Shown: positions 1 through 31,724 of the stretch, in pieces
How positions within the stretch are numbered: the first letter of the stretch is position 1
Layout: each line of letters begins with the position of its first letter
Position numbers and translations under genes: made by a program
The notes under the pieces: model-generated
Seen by the model: only the letters and a program-made list of their open reading frames with translations
Told to the model about the DNA's origin: nothing
Database searches by the model: none
DNA from: Diphasiastrum complanatum
Taxonomy: Eukaryota > Streptophyta > Lycopodiopsida > Lycopodiales > Lycopodiaceae
Reading direction: 5' to 3'
Assembly (NCBI GenBank): GCA_029204225.1
Contig: CM055102.1
Location: 9,001,456-9,065,455 of the forward strand
DNA: 64,000 nucleotides

Positions 1-19
1 AAAGCTTCTTCAATGAATC

Positions 20-325
20 TCAAGCCTCACTTGATGAAGTACACTTATCAACTTCCTCAAGAAGCTCATTGGTAACATTCATCTTAATCATGTGTAGAGC
101 CCTTTTGGCCCTCTTGTCATACCTCAATTGTTCTTGTTGTGTTGCTGGTCTCTCCTCCAAACCTACAACAATGACCAAAACATCATTCATCTCAAGAAGT
201 GATTCCATCCTCACCTTCCACAATGAATAGCTACTTGAGGCAAGCCTATGATTGGCTTCCAACATGACTCCACTTGGGGTAAGCCTATAATTGGCTTCCA
301 ACATGACTCCACTTGATGTTGCCAT
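20..325 (-). mobile_element. Ty1/copia gag N-terminus, broken
   Basis: This is the start of a copia Gag polyprotein (UBN2-type capsid region). It shows the usual order YSLWKVRMESLL, then RALHMIKMNV, then a block ending SSSEA. The reading frame stops at a TGA (20-22) exactly where the related copies in this window have Trp (EAWD or EAWE). Reading on past it toward base 1 still gives recognisable DSLKKL, so the gag continues off the left edge and this stop is a mutation. The N-terminus has a 39-bp tandem duplication at 242-319. The copia PBS and LTR lie upstream at 911-1534 in the same orientation. Confidence 0.85.
242..319 (-). repeat. 39-bp in-frame tandem duplication in gag
   Basis: Two copies (242-280 and 281-319) differ at only a few bases. 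They encode two copies of a 13-residue block (LTPSGVMLEANYR-like) at the N-terminus of the copia Gag. Confidence 0.9.
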
Positions 326-924
326 GTAGCTTGGACTTGATCTTCTCTTTCAATATGTTCCAATGCACAAAGCACTCCTTTGAACAAGAACAAATTTTCT
401 CAAAAGAAATCACAAAGATTTGAAATGACTCAAAAATTCTCTTCTAGCACTTATACCAAGCAAATCAACACATAGAGTCATTAAATCTTGATTAACCTAT
501 GATTTATCCGCAATCTAATGACTCTTGCCACATCCTAAGATTGAAAAATACTCAAATGAAGTCCAGCAGCCTCACTATCTAGAGATCCAATCAAAATTAG
601 GGTTTTGACAAAATCACAAAAAATTGAATATTCCAAATCTACATGCAAATGCTAAAAATCTGATATGCAATCTATTAGCCACCACTTAGGTTGATCCAAT
701 GATCCAAAAATTGGCCAAATCTAGTATGTGAATTCAAAAATCAGAATTGATCAAGTTTATAAACCTATATAGAGTTTTGATCTACAAAAGATCCAATCTA
801 CAAATGCAAGAAACTCAATTTTGGTGTAGAATCCTCTCTAGCATGCTCTAGCCTTGATATCTTCACCAAATCATTGATAGATCTGATTTTTGCCCTCATA
901 ACCTGAAAAACAATCTCTGATACA

Positions 925-1534
925 TGTGAAAAAATTAAGATAATAAATGATCCAAATCCATAAAGGATCTTTGGTTATCAGCATCAGCTACACACAAAAT
1001 GAGATGCAAACTCTAATAGGACTTGATAAAAAATGAATCAAAATATAAAGTACTATTGTTGTCCGTACAAAACCAGCAAGCTATTGTATTTCACACATGT
1101 GGATCCAAAAATAACAAATATAGGTCATTCTACATATAGAATTGCAAGCAATCACAAGTATAGCGCACCAATGGATAGTAGAACCCAAGAGAAGCATGTA
1201 TAAGCATGAAATGAGATAGAGAAGAGAGAACATATGTCTCTCCACGAGTTACATCCTTTTATAGTAGGTCCAAACCCTATTTGGCCACTTAGCTTTCCCT
1301 CCAAAATGTAAACCCTACTATTTTTGGGTCTAGATTCAATGTACCCAATATCTATATTTGAATCTACTCAAACTCAACTTCTAACTTTCCCACACTTTCA
1401 AAAAGTGTTTATTCAAATGAAATTTAGACTAATGGACTTTGAAAAGTCAAACTCTAAGTCTAAAATAAAGTTGGCCTCAATTTGCCAAATATAGAAATGT
1501 AGCAAATGTGACTAGACTAGTTGAATCTTTCACA
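925..1534 (-). mobile_element. copia LTR (family D), minus orientation
   Basis: The block starts TGTGAAAGATTC and ends TTTTTTCACA when read on the minus strand. Next to it, at 911-924, is a decayed primer-binding site (CTCTGATACATG on the plus strand, against CTCTGATACCATG in the intact copies). The same LTR recurs on the plus strand at 37951-38487 and, truncated, at about 39690-39897. It serves the gag at 20-325. The stretch 326-910 between them is the untranslated leader and shows no other gene. Confidence 0.8.
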
Positions 1535-1544
1535 AATAATAGAC

Positions 1545-1900
1545 CATCGAGGGTGCAATGTGGAGCAAACTCAATTCGGGATAATCTAATAAATTCTTGT
1601 GTGGTCTCAATAAACTCTCTAGACATACTATAATATCATGTCATGGTCGACCCAGTCAAGGTGAGTGCATAAAACATCATCTCATGGTGGGGATCAATAA
1701 TTTGATTAATGAGACAAGCGGTCCAGTGATGTGGAACTCAGCATCCTCATATGGGGCTCCTTGATATTCAGGAGTCGCTCATTTGAGCTTGGGTAGTTCT
1801 CCTACGGTGTCAAGGCCCACCAATGGTTCAGTCGGTCTACTTGCCATTTTATAGATTCTACCTTAGAGGCTACTAATGGAGAGATCTGTGGTGCAATATC
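1545..1900 (-). mobile_element. degenerate Ty3/gypsy-like gag fragment
   Basis: Minus-strand translation, with frame changes, gives phrases such as ATPEYQGAPYEDAEFHITG and MMFYALTLTGST, then REFIETTQEFIRLSRIEF. This is the pattern of the retrotransposon gag domain found in gypsy elements. Stops and shifts show it is dead. I see no LTR belonging to it. The rest of 1900-2600 holds no gene I can support. Confidence 0.5.
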
Positions 1901-2614
1901 TAGGAACACAAATAACTATTTATCAAGTGATCCTCCTTCTCCTCCATCTTTTGGATTGGTTAGTCCATCTTAAGACAAGAGCTCATTCTCTATCCTCTCA
2001 AAAATTTTGGGAGGTGTGGTGTGACCAAGGCTCTATAAGTCTGTCTCTCCTAGCAGTCAATAAAATATTCAAAGATGGAGTGCGTATCTCTTTGTCAAAG
2101 CGTTTTTGTGGTAGTGACCCTATGATGACCTATCTCCTCAAGGACCATGTCATGTGAGTGTTGTATTAGAACATAGTAACTCATCTCACTTAAAACTCAT
2201 TAGTAGGATGTAAGGCGTGTATTGTCCAATATTTCATAAATGGGATCAACACACAAAACTGTGTGATGCTAACCAGCTCAAATCTTGGTAATTTTTCTTC
2301 CAAAGAAATAATGTGACACTAATCAAGTAACTCCCGGTAGACGCACCAAATATGTTGGGGCATTTTCTCCAAATGGGATCAACACTGAAAAGAAAATGAC
2401 ATACATTGAATGCAACACCACTATCTTATGGTGTAGTGCCGTTACGAGAATGTTTGGACATGTTCAAAATTCTAATTCTAGCCCACTGATCCTAAGCATG
2501 CTTAACCAACCAAACCATACCGTTATGGCTAATAGGCATTTTCCACGCCTCTAGAGACATAGCCTCTAAAGGAGTGTGACTATGATCTAACATCCATGTA
2601 ATAATCAATTCTAT

Positions 2615-2965
2615 TATTTTTATTCTTGTGAATACCCAGGAGAAACTTGATAATAGATTCAAAAAGCTAGTCATAGTCCACTACTAGAGAATTAATTTAC
2701 AATGCTAGCAAAATGATCAATTCAACTTATAGTTAAATCCATTCCATAGTAGTTGCAAACATTTTTTCCAATGTAAATGAATTCGGGTGTGGTAGACACA
2801 TAGTTAACTTAAAGAAAAGAAGACTGCCCTTCAATAAGTGGGTCAAAAATAGATAAAGTATTACATCTTGGCTCACACAAATCTAGAAAATTTCTAGCTT
2901 AGTTTCCTACCTAAATCACTGGTCCCCCACCAACCAACACTATGCACTTCACAAAAATGAGACTT
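2615..2965 (+). repeat. dispersed repeat R1, copy 1
   Basis: About 350 bp matches 21222-21545 in the same orientation. Shared stretches include AGTAGTTGCAAA, CCAATGTAAATGA and GGTAGACACATAGTTAACT. The second copy lies inside intron 3 of the AIL gene. There is no coding potential and the repeat class is unknown. It is probably an LTR or MITE relic. 2966-3540 shows nothing further. Confidence 0.7.
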
Positions 2966-3540
2966 AGATTTAACAAATAACAATTTCTTTTTGTTACAAC
3001 CATTACAATAAATGAATGGAAATTGCATAGGAAGAAACCACTACTATAAAAGCATGCAAATTAGGAATGATTAGTTAAACCATGGATCTCTTATTCAATT
3101 CATTTCCAACAAGTTCACACAACATGCATTCGTTTCCAACCTCAATCGGACACAAATACCAAATGAAGTGAACAAAATTAATAAAAAAATTTGCAAAATC
3201 AGCAAGCACTTTGAAAAGTCGAAATTTTGTAGAAGATCCCCATTAAGCTCGTTTCACCTAGAATTAGACCCTAAGAACTTGTAGATTCTTGATAGCACCC
3301 ACAAAGTGACCAATTTCTATTTCTCCAAGATCCAAGCATAGTTCTATTGCCACTATTAAGCCCACGCGATCACCTAGAATAGGAACAACAACACAAGACC
3401 ATGGGTTGTGGCAAGAACCACCCAACCAATTGTCCAATGATGAATGACTAGACACTTGCTGATCTCTACACTAGATACTATGGTAGCTAGAGTATAGATT
3501 TCTTGATTGATCATCGATATGCACAATATGTCGAAACAGG

Positions 3541-4190
3541 TAGTATAAAGTCCTCACAACAGGATTCTAGCCTAAGCAAACCATACAAAACAACAACACA
3601 TGGGAACTGGTGGAGGTTAAACCAACCCAACCAAACCTAGATCGTACGGATCTAGCCCCCAAGCTACGAATCAATCAGAGTGATGGAAAGAGGAGTCACA
3701 CCAGCAGCATGTAGCTACTAATCACAAAATCAAGCATACACTAGTGAGAGCCCAGCAGGTATACTTATACCCTCCAAGGCCCATGCACCACTAGTAGTGC
3801 ATTGTGACACCTCACCGGACACCTCTGTAGCCTATCTGGGCCACGTGATCCAGTTCCCTAATGACTCACTGATAGACCCATACCAACTCCACCACCATGT
3901 ATTTAGGCTTACAACCATTAATTATGACCATGTACACATAAGGGCCCCAATTCCCTTATACTCACAATTAACTTACGGGTTGTTGGTCTACCGGTCCCTA
4001 GAGTGGACACGCTACCCGAGACCAGTCATGGGCATGACAGGTAGGATGCTATAAAGTCCTAAACCAAGGATCCTATTCTAAGCATGCCAAAACAAAGCTG
4101 GACAAACCAACCCAACCAACGAAGGGATCTAGGCCCCAGGCTATGGGGTAATCTCAAAGAGGAATGAGGATTCACACCAGCCTGTCAATC
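3541..4190 (+). repeat. dispersed repeat R2 with partial internal duplication
   Basis: 3541-3710 and 4045-4180 are diverged direct copies: both have TATAAAGTCCT, then AACCAACCCAACCAA, then GATCTAG, then TCACACCAGC. The part from about 3690 to 4020 matches 21900-22330 as an inverted copy. It could be the remains of paired LTRs around a very short interior. No ORF is credible here. Confidence 0.6.
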
Positions 4191-4193
4191 CAT

Positions 4194-4625
4194 AGTAACT
4201 AGTTCTTGGCATGTAATATTTTCTCTTTTGGATATATAAACAGCCCACCAAGGCTGGCTGTGCATGGTCATTTCCTCATCAAGCCTCTCATGCTTTTCTT
4301 TTGTGAGTCTCTTGGTGTTAAGTAGATTAACTAGCTTAACTAGCAGTCAGCCTTGTTAAGCAGTCAGAGTTTTGGTATCCAAAACCAACAAAGGTTATGG
4401 GCCCACACATGCAATAACCTACACCCGCCAGTCATGAATATAGTAGCTATTTCTTGGCATGTAATATTCTATCTTTTGGATATATAAACATGGTCGTTTC
4501 CTCATCAAGAATCTCATGCTTTTCTTTTGTGAGTCTCTTGGTATTAAGTAGATTAACTAGCTTAACTAGCATTCAGCGTTGTTAAGCAGTCAGAGTTTTG
4601 GTATCCAAAACCAACAAAAGGTTCT
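4194..4625 (+). repeat. tandem pair of LTR-like units (~246-bp period)
   Basis: Two copies start at about 4194 and 4440. Each has TTCTTGGCATGTAATATT, a TATATAAAC box, then AGATTAACTAGCTTAACTAGC, and ends with the small palindrome GTTTTGGTATCCAAAAC. A TATA box followed by a short leader suggests LTR R/U5 sequence duplicated in tandem. 4626-5391 holds no gene I can support. Confidence 0.6.
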
Positions 4626-5391
4626 GTTTCAAGTTGTGTGAAATGTTTCCAGTGTAAGTGTACTAGAAACATTATCCTGCAGATCCAGTTTGCATAATTT
4701 CTACTATCTGATCTCTTCTTATTTTGAAGTTCTGTGGGGTAGACCAGGAAACTTTGACATACTAATTAAATCTCGAGAAAATTTTTTCAGTAAAAGCATT
4801 TTATTGAGGCTAATATCCTTCGATCAGTTAGATTATTTCACTTTAATGCCCATTCAGTATAGCGAGTGTATCATTGTATTGCGGCAATTGGTGTTATTGT
4901 GTCTTGTGTTCACTTGGTTCACTGAATGCGCTGGTAGCTGTAAATGCCTTGCACAATGGAATATGCAACACCTTCACTATCTTGGCATGAGCTTAATACT
5001 ATTTCATACCACTTGATTGTTCAATACAGTGTTCATGATCTAACTATTCTTCAGATTGAGGGTTAGCATTGTAACACGTATGAGAGAAAAAAAATGATTA
5101 TAGTGACAAAAGGAGATGCAAAAGATGTTGAAAGTAGGGCCGAAACGTGACTTGATCAAGTTTTATTTGTCAGTTTATAGACAGTTACATCTCATTTTTC
5201 TTAGAGAACCTTTCAGAAGTCACAGCAAAAATCCCTACTTTGGGTTTTCTCTTCGCGAAATCTCTCGATGCATTGCTACCGAAGCATTATATGCTTTCCA
5301 AAATGTCTTCCAAAAAACTACTGACTCAAAGTACGTACCTGATTTGTAGCTACAGAGTGCCTATCTCATAAAAACTTTCATAGCATATGAA

Positions 5392-25678
<20,287 letters not shown>

Positions 25679-26650
25679 GCAGTATCTCGTTCAGCCTGGT
25701 TCTTCAATGTGCAAATGATCAACCGTGGCTACCGTACACTTGCTTCCTGCATCCGCACATCGGCACTTTAAATCGTTAAACCCTATTTGCCGGACTGTAA
25801 AATCTTCTAGCATAATTCAAGCAGCTCGCCTTTCTCAACCGCGATCGCCCAAACCATAATCATCTACATAAAACAATTCAAGCAATAGTAGATAATGCAA
25901 CATAATCCATATCTCCAAAATCCACAAACTACAAAACACCGAAGTACGTCGCAGCCAGTTTCAAAATTCATCTATAAAACACTATCAAAAACCCAAATCA
26001 AACAATCATCCACACACGCTGCATCCAGTCAATGCGGCATCAACAACCATAACACTGAAGCTAACACCAGCGTTCATCTCAATCACTGCTTGCTCTTAGG
26101 AAATACACCCAGGGCTCTGTACCTCACTCTTGAAGCAGATGTTCAGCACAGAGATACAGGAAAGCATATAGAAAAAGACGATGCAGAAGGGACGGAGCAT
26201 AAAGGAGGGCATCGATCGTTACATAGAAGAAGGAAAGCTGAGCTGACGAAGAAAAGCGGAAGAGGGGAGGAGACATAGCTGGAGCTGAAGAAGGAAAGAG
26301 GAGGAGAGGAGGAGAGCTCCAGAAAAGCGAGAAGGGCAGCTGAGCTGACGGACGCGTGGGAGGCGCCGTTGTGGAAATGTGGGAGCGACTAGAGTTTGCG
26401 GCACGGCGACCGACGCAAAGATATGGTGCATTTATGAGCGAGGTATGCGCAGTGTGCCGCACTGTTGGTCGAATAGGCGCACGGGGTGACTCCGGCGGCC
26501 GGAGCCGGCCAGGATGCCGGCCGGCTGGCGAAATAAGCAGCCGGGACTCGGAAGGAGTTGCCGTGCGTATGCCGCTGAAAGTGCGTTCCAGCGCGGCACA
26601 CGGTCCGTGCCTCTTGGGATCCCGACCGCGGCCACGTGGATGATGGAGCA
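25679..26650 (-). promoter_or_regulatory. probable AIL promoter and long 5' leader
   Basis: A GC-rich, CpG-rich block at about 26330-26650 stands out from the AT-rich surroundings. It has a G-box CACGTG (26633-26638) and a weak TATA-like CATAAAT on the minus strand near 26431. Downstream, in the gene's direction, is a CT-rich stretch (26270-26330) typical of plant 5' leaders. The start site and any leader introns cannot be set from sequence. Short open frames here are not convincing genes. Confidence 0.5.
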
Positions 26651-26770
26651 TGCCCCATGGGGCCAAGATTGATTGCACAAATATCCCTCTTTACACCACA
26701 AAACTCTAAAGCCCATCATTTGTTTTTTTTTTTTTTCCTTCTCTCTACTCCTCTCTACTCCCTAAGAGAA

Positions 26771-26845
26771 GGGCCATGCTTGGCATTCCGAAGCTCTTAG
26801 GCAGGGCCATGCTTGGCATTTGGAAGGGCCATGCTTGGCATTTGG
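26771..26845 (+). repeat. three copies of GGGCCATGCTTGGCATT
   Basis: The 17-bp motif starts at 26771, 26804 and 26826 with short variable spacers. Function unknown. 26846-27960 has no gene I can support, only short AT-rich repeats of GAAGGGCA. Confidence 0.9.
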
Positions 26846-27960
26846 AAGCTCCAATGCAAGTCAAAGGTTAGTTTGACTTTCAAAGAGGCAAAAAAAAATT
26901 CAAAAGCATGTCATGTGAATAGCAAACTTAAAAATTGCCCTTCCATTTGAAAGGTATGTTAAAAAGTCATGCATCATGAGAGTTTGAAATTTTTAAAAAT
27001 GTATTGCAAAATATAACATGCAATGCTGCCGATTGAAGGGCAACTCTACCCTTCAAAAAAATAGGTTTCCTTAAAAGTGAGGGAATGCCCATTTATTTAC
27101 TTTCATATTTGAAGGGTGCATGATTTAAATGCCTTTCATTTGAAGGGCAAAAGGCCTAGGACGGGCATTTTGCCCTTCAATCCGCAACACTGATAACATG
27201 TATACAAGTGGTTGAAAGGTTCGTACCTATTTTATTTGGCACGTCAAATTCCAAGCCATGGCAGGGGCCCATCGCCGAGAGAACCCCTTTAGTCTGGTTG
27301 ATATCCGAAAGCCAGAAGAGTCTTTCTTGCTCAAAGAAGGCCCCATGAAAAACTGCCTTTTAGGAATTGAACAACATGAGAAATATAGGTTTTGGGGAGG
27401 AGTAGGTCATCGACTACTCAAGCAGATGTCACTTTGCATGCTCCCCGACCTGCAGATTTCTCACAAATAGGAGCACCCTTCACTGTGATTCCAGAGCAGC
27501 TACGCACCATAGTTTCAAAGAAGTTGTGCGCCATATTGACCTGTTGGTAACCTGCAGCAGATTTGATGTTGCCAGAACCTCTGGTTTTCTGCTTGGGAGA
27601 GGGTGCTCCTCCCTACCCTCTCAGAGACTCTCAATCTCTAGCAACCAGATGGAGAGAATTGTGCCTTCGGTTGATGGGCACTCCATGGGGACGTCATGAT
27701 CGAAATCATGGAGCGAAAGTAATGGGTGATTCCGGCTCATGGGGCTCTACTCTAAAGGTTTGAGTAGAGGTACCAACTAATGAGACTCAAAATTTAATGT
27801 GCACACCCACTTTTTGTCTCAAAATTTGACGTTGCACTCCCACCTTCTGTGTCTCATTTTCTTTAGAGAGGAAAAGAAAGAAATAACCAAGAGAGACTTC
27901 AAAGCAGATAATCCCCAAATTACCTTGAGACCTATTTCATCTTGAACCCCTTCCTTATTC

Positions 27961-27998
27961 AAGTAAAAGAACTTTTATAAAAAAAAAAGTTCTTTTAC
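27961..27998. repeat. hairpin-forming inverted repeat
   Basis: AGTAAAAGAACTTTT is followed by an A-rich loop and AAAGTTCTTTTACT. It is a perfect or near-perfect 14-15-bp stem. Confidence 0.85.
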
Positions 27999-28061
27999 TC
28001 ACTTCAAGACAAATAATTTTGGGACCTACAATTAACCCTAGATAAATGTCAAGCCTCAAGA

Positions 28062-28990
28062 CTAGCAGAAATTGCTTGTGTATGTGACAAAGATATCGAT
28101 CGTAGGCATCTCATCATTTGCAATTGTAACTTCTCCTGTCATGTTCATATCATTTGGAGCTTGGATGAGTGGCTCATGTTCTTCCAAAACCTCAAAATTG
28201 GATGGTGGTTCATCGTGTGTGTCCAATGTTACAATATCTTTTCTTTCAAACACAAGTTGTTTTCTTGCATTAAGTTGGATCACATACCACCATCTTGGAT
28301 CTATTCGATCCGGATGAAATATAATCTGCCAAAGAATTAAAAAAATTAGATTACTATTATAAAATTGATACATAGATAAGACACTGAAAATATTAATAAC
28401 ATTTGGATTGTAGAGTCTCACATGTTCGCAATGTCGTGGCAATACTAAAGTGTCATGAGAGTCCATCGATATACATTTTGTTGAGTCGATTTGAAAAAAC
28501 TTTGAGTTATCATTTCTAATTGTGGCGTTGCTTCCACGATAGATGACCTTAAACCATTTTATGTCAAAAATAAAGTATTTGTCGTTAGTCTCATAATTGA
28601 ACTTCATAAATATGTTACAATGTGCCGCTGGTCACCCGAAATGATATTCACATCCCTCGCACTAGAACGACTCTCTTGTTGAAAGTTGGCCATTATACCA
28701 CAACCATATGTACGTCACTTGTTGTCTACTCTCTCAACATGATAATGATGTCCATATGCCCACATGGCAGTATATGATTTATACTAAAATACAAAAACAA
28801 ACAAATTTATGTAAATAAAATACTATTTATATATTGATCATGAGTAGTATAAAAACAAAACTTGAAAAAGACAATACTACACTAACATTCCATCCACATC
28901 CACGAATAGATTTCCATTCTAATTCGGTCACCTCTTCTCTGTTTTCAGATGCTTTTAGCATCGTATCAAAAACCCATTCACGAGCTTCAA
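28062..28990 (-). mobile_element. CACTA (En/Spm) DUF4216-like remnant
   Basis: Minus-strand translation gives, in order: GHHYHVERVDNK and YGCGIMA (the family's region with TQNSGV); KFNYETNDKYFIFDIKWFKV (family: an ELDY to DWY stretch); LVLPRHCEHVRLYNP; and, after a probable short intron (28330-28400, ending TTGGCAG), DPRWWYVIQLNARKQLVFE. This is the DUF4216 domain found C-terminal in CACTA transposases. A stop in the first block marks it as dead. Confidence 0.7.
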
Positions 28991-29507
28991 TTAGTTAACA
29001 AAATCTAAGATAGGCAATCGTGGTGCTAGTGAGAGCCACATGCAATTGATATTTCTTCAACCAAATGCACTAGAAGATGAACTTGTATATCCCAAAAGGA
29101 AGTTGATAAATCTCTTTTTAACAAACAAACCATTTCAATCATTTGGATTTTCATGGAATCCAATTCATTATTTTTTATTTCTTTTGAGGAAATTCACCTG
29201 CAAAATTAGTATAACATTAGACTGTTTAGCATATAAAAGTTAAAATAGCAATGATCGACTTATGCAGTGCTTTCTAATTTCGACGGCACCACGTGTGCTC
29301 AGTTCTAGAATCATCAGACCGTCTTTCTTTTACAAGCCCTTTGAGTGCTCTTAAACAACTTTATCCTTGTACTTGTTTATTAGTGTGAATATATAGTTTG
29401 TGGCAGAGCAATTCTGTTGTCTTGTCTTATTGCACTTGATGTTGTGTTGTGGTGATTGATTGGCAGAACTAATGGATTGACATGCAAAAAATCGATCTAC
29501 GGATGAT

Positions 29508-29930
29508 GTGATGCGAGTACCAAGTGACTCACCTGCATGGAAACATATTGAAGACCAATGGCCCGAGTTTAAAAATGAACCTTGTAATTTGAGACTTGGC
29601 TTAGCTATGGATGGCATAAATCCTTTTAGTGTTCAAGCGTCAACTTGGTCCACATGGCCAGTTGTGCTCATTAATTATAATATACCTCCATGGTTGAGTA
29701 TAAAAATGAGACACTTGTTATTGGCTCTATTGATTCCAAGAAAGTACAAGGCCAAGAACATCATCCTTTCAACCAGAATATGATGAGAGGATACCATGTA
29801 CATGCACACAATGCAAAGGCCTTAGAATTCGGACAAGGAGGACTGTCAACGATCATATCTGGGCTAATGGAGTGCACACAGAGGATCCAAGAATATGAGA
29901 GGTAAAATCTTTAAAGTGTTCTTTGGAAAT
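29508..29930 (+). mobile_element. CACTA transposase (TNP2) fragment
   Basis: The frame has VPSDSPAWKHIEDQWPEF, LRLGLAMDGINPF, STWPVVLINYNIPPW and LLALLIPRKYKAKN. This is the hallmark TNP2 segment (family: D-G-NPF, then WPVVL-YN-PPW, then LIPG). Only this segment survives, in the orientation opposite to the DUF4216 piece at 28062-28990. CACTACAAAAATTGAG at about 30092 looks like a CACTA terminus but has no visible partner. Confidence 0.85.
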
Positions 29931-29987
29931 ACTTTAATCTTTGATATGATAAATATTGAGTGATAGGATGAGTGGCCTGATACTTTG

Positions 29988-30078
29988 AAGTCAATCTCTC
30001 ACTTGCTTCTAAAAGGAAAAATCCAAATATAATGATTAGATGAAGTTAATCTCTCACTTGCTTCTAAAAGGGAAAATC
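29988..30078 (+). repeat. short tandem duplication (~53 bp)
   Basis: AATCTCTCACTTGCTTCTAA occurs twice, near 29992 and 30048, each followed by AAGG and a run to AAATCCA. Confidence 0.85.
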
Positions 30079-30294
30079 CACAAAGATCTTCACTACAAAA
30101 ATTGAGTCACTCTCGTCCAATGTCAAGAATCTTGAAAGTATATTTACCTTGTCTAAATCACAAAAAACTGGACACACAAATAATGAGTTCAAATCTAATC
30201 ACCCCTAATATAGTGAAATCCATTGGAGTAAATTGCATTTAAATTCGAAATCTTGATTTCCATATCCAATCACCCCTAATAGACTCACTCAAGT

Positions 30295-30298
<4 letters not shown>

Positions 30299-30349
<51 letters not shown>
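30299..30349. repeat. (GA)n microsatellite
   Basis: An uninterrupted array of about 25 GA units. 30350-31015 shows no gene I can support. Confidence 0.97.
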
Positions 30350-30351
<2 letters not shown>

Positions 30352-31029
30352 AAATGTTTGTGTTATATATTAGTTTATGTTTCATGCTTTTGTTCTCAAA
30401 GATTAACATCTCATGGTAATTAGCTTGATCTTTGATGCCATTAGCACTCTATAATGTTCTCTCTCTTTTTTCTCTTCGTGTGTGTTTAGGGTGTGTGTGC
30501 GTGTGTTTCATGTGATGTCATTAGTTTATGTTTCATGCTTACTCAGAATGTTCTTATCACCCAATTACACCTATACAAGACGTTGCACATGAGTCCTCCA
30601 TGATACTCCACATGAATTCCACAAACTTGACCACCCCTTTAAAAAGAGAACACATTTTGGACGTATTATGACTATTTTGAAAGATAATTGCCAATTACTA
30701 CGCACTGTTGATGTGTAAAAAGACATTCTAGGTTCTTTGTTTGACCTTACTCTTCCACCTAGCTTGCAACCATTAGTAACAAGTTTCATTAGAAGTAGAT
30801 ATTCGTGTTGGCCACTCCAATCACCATTACGATTAAATGGAACACCATTTATGTATTGGAGTCAAATGTACATGATCATGTCTAGTGAACATTTTCCTGA
30901 GCTGGTTTGGGCCTTTTTGCATTGAGTAGTATTGAGGTCCCTCTAAATGGTGTTGTGACGTTGATGCCATAAGCAAGACCTCAATACAATAGGGGTGATT
31001 GGCATGCTTTGTGTTATCACCAATGAAGG

Positions 31030-31374
31030 ATGCAAGTATATGGCTTAAATTCAAATGTTTGTTCTTTAGAGGAGCAACGCATGCAAGGATGCAACATCTC
31101 AAGGGCAAATTGTACATACATTGATGGATGTCCATATGTGCATGGAAACATTGCTGCATATACAAATAGTTCCATTGGCCACTCTTTACTGACAAAATAT
31201 GATTTTGAAGAGTGCACCAATGGAAAAAAAGAATATTTTACTAGGAATGTAAAGGGCACTTATGTAATGATATGTGCCACTAGATCTATCAAAGTTGGGG
31301 AGGAATTGTTAATTAAGTATAGTTTCAACCATCCTCTACCCAAATGTTTGCAAAAGACAATAAATAAAATGTGA
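31030..31374 (+). pseudogene. orphan SET-like domain fragment
   Basis: The 114-codon frame has YIDGCPYVHGNIAAYTNSS (the SET motif that binds the methyl donor usually reads GN-ARF-NHSC), then VMICATRSIKVGEELLIKYSF (the SET C-terminal ATR-I--GEEL---Y). SET domains methylate protein lysines. The upstream part of a SET domain and the post-SET cysteines are absent, and the usual NHSC is NSSI, so activity is unlikely. It is probably a captured gene fragment or pseudogene between CACTA and copia debris. A degraded copy of its tail follows at 31467-31545. Confidence 0.6.
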
Positions 31375-31466
31375 ATATTTAAATGTTGTTGATATGCAAA
31401 GATGTATAATCCATGCATTCTTATTTGTATTTGGTTTGTGTCGTTAAATATGTCAAATGTTAGGAG

Positions 31467-31545
31467 CATTATTTGTCAAGTATAGTCTCAATTGTCATTT
31501 GTCTAGACGTTTACATAAGATAATAAGTGAAAGCTAATGTATGTG
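31467..31545 (+). repeat. degraded tandem copy of the SET fragment tail
   Basis: GAGCATTATTTGTCAAGTATAG and the following sequence repeat 31305-31374 (GAGGAATTGTTAATTAAGTATAG), ending in the same AAGATAATAAGTGAAA-type run. Confidence 0.7.
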
Positions 31546-31724
31546 AAATTTATAAATATGTAAATATGTAGAAGCATGCAATTCTTTGAGTTCATTGAAT
31601 GTTAAGAAGTTGGAAAGAAGAATGGTCTTATAGATACATTGCTATGTTCATACTTTTTAAACAAAGAGGTAATTTATATTCATGCAACATTTAGATCTAT
31701 CAAGTATTGGGAGAAAATGTTCAA

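Noticed and set aside
26124-26678. A 184-codon minus-strand frame (and several overlapping ones) in the GC-rich block
   Set aside because: GC-rich DNA gives long random frames. I see no domain, and the region is better explained as promoter and leader.
27258-27763. Two plus-strand frames (70 and 66 codons)
   Set aside because: No recognised motif or splice pattern, and composition near random.
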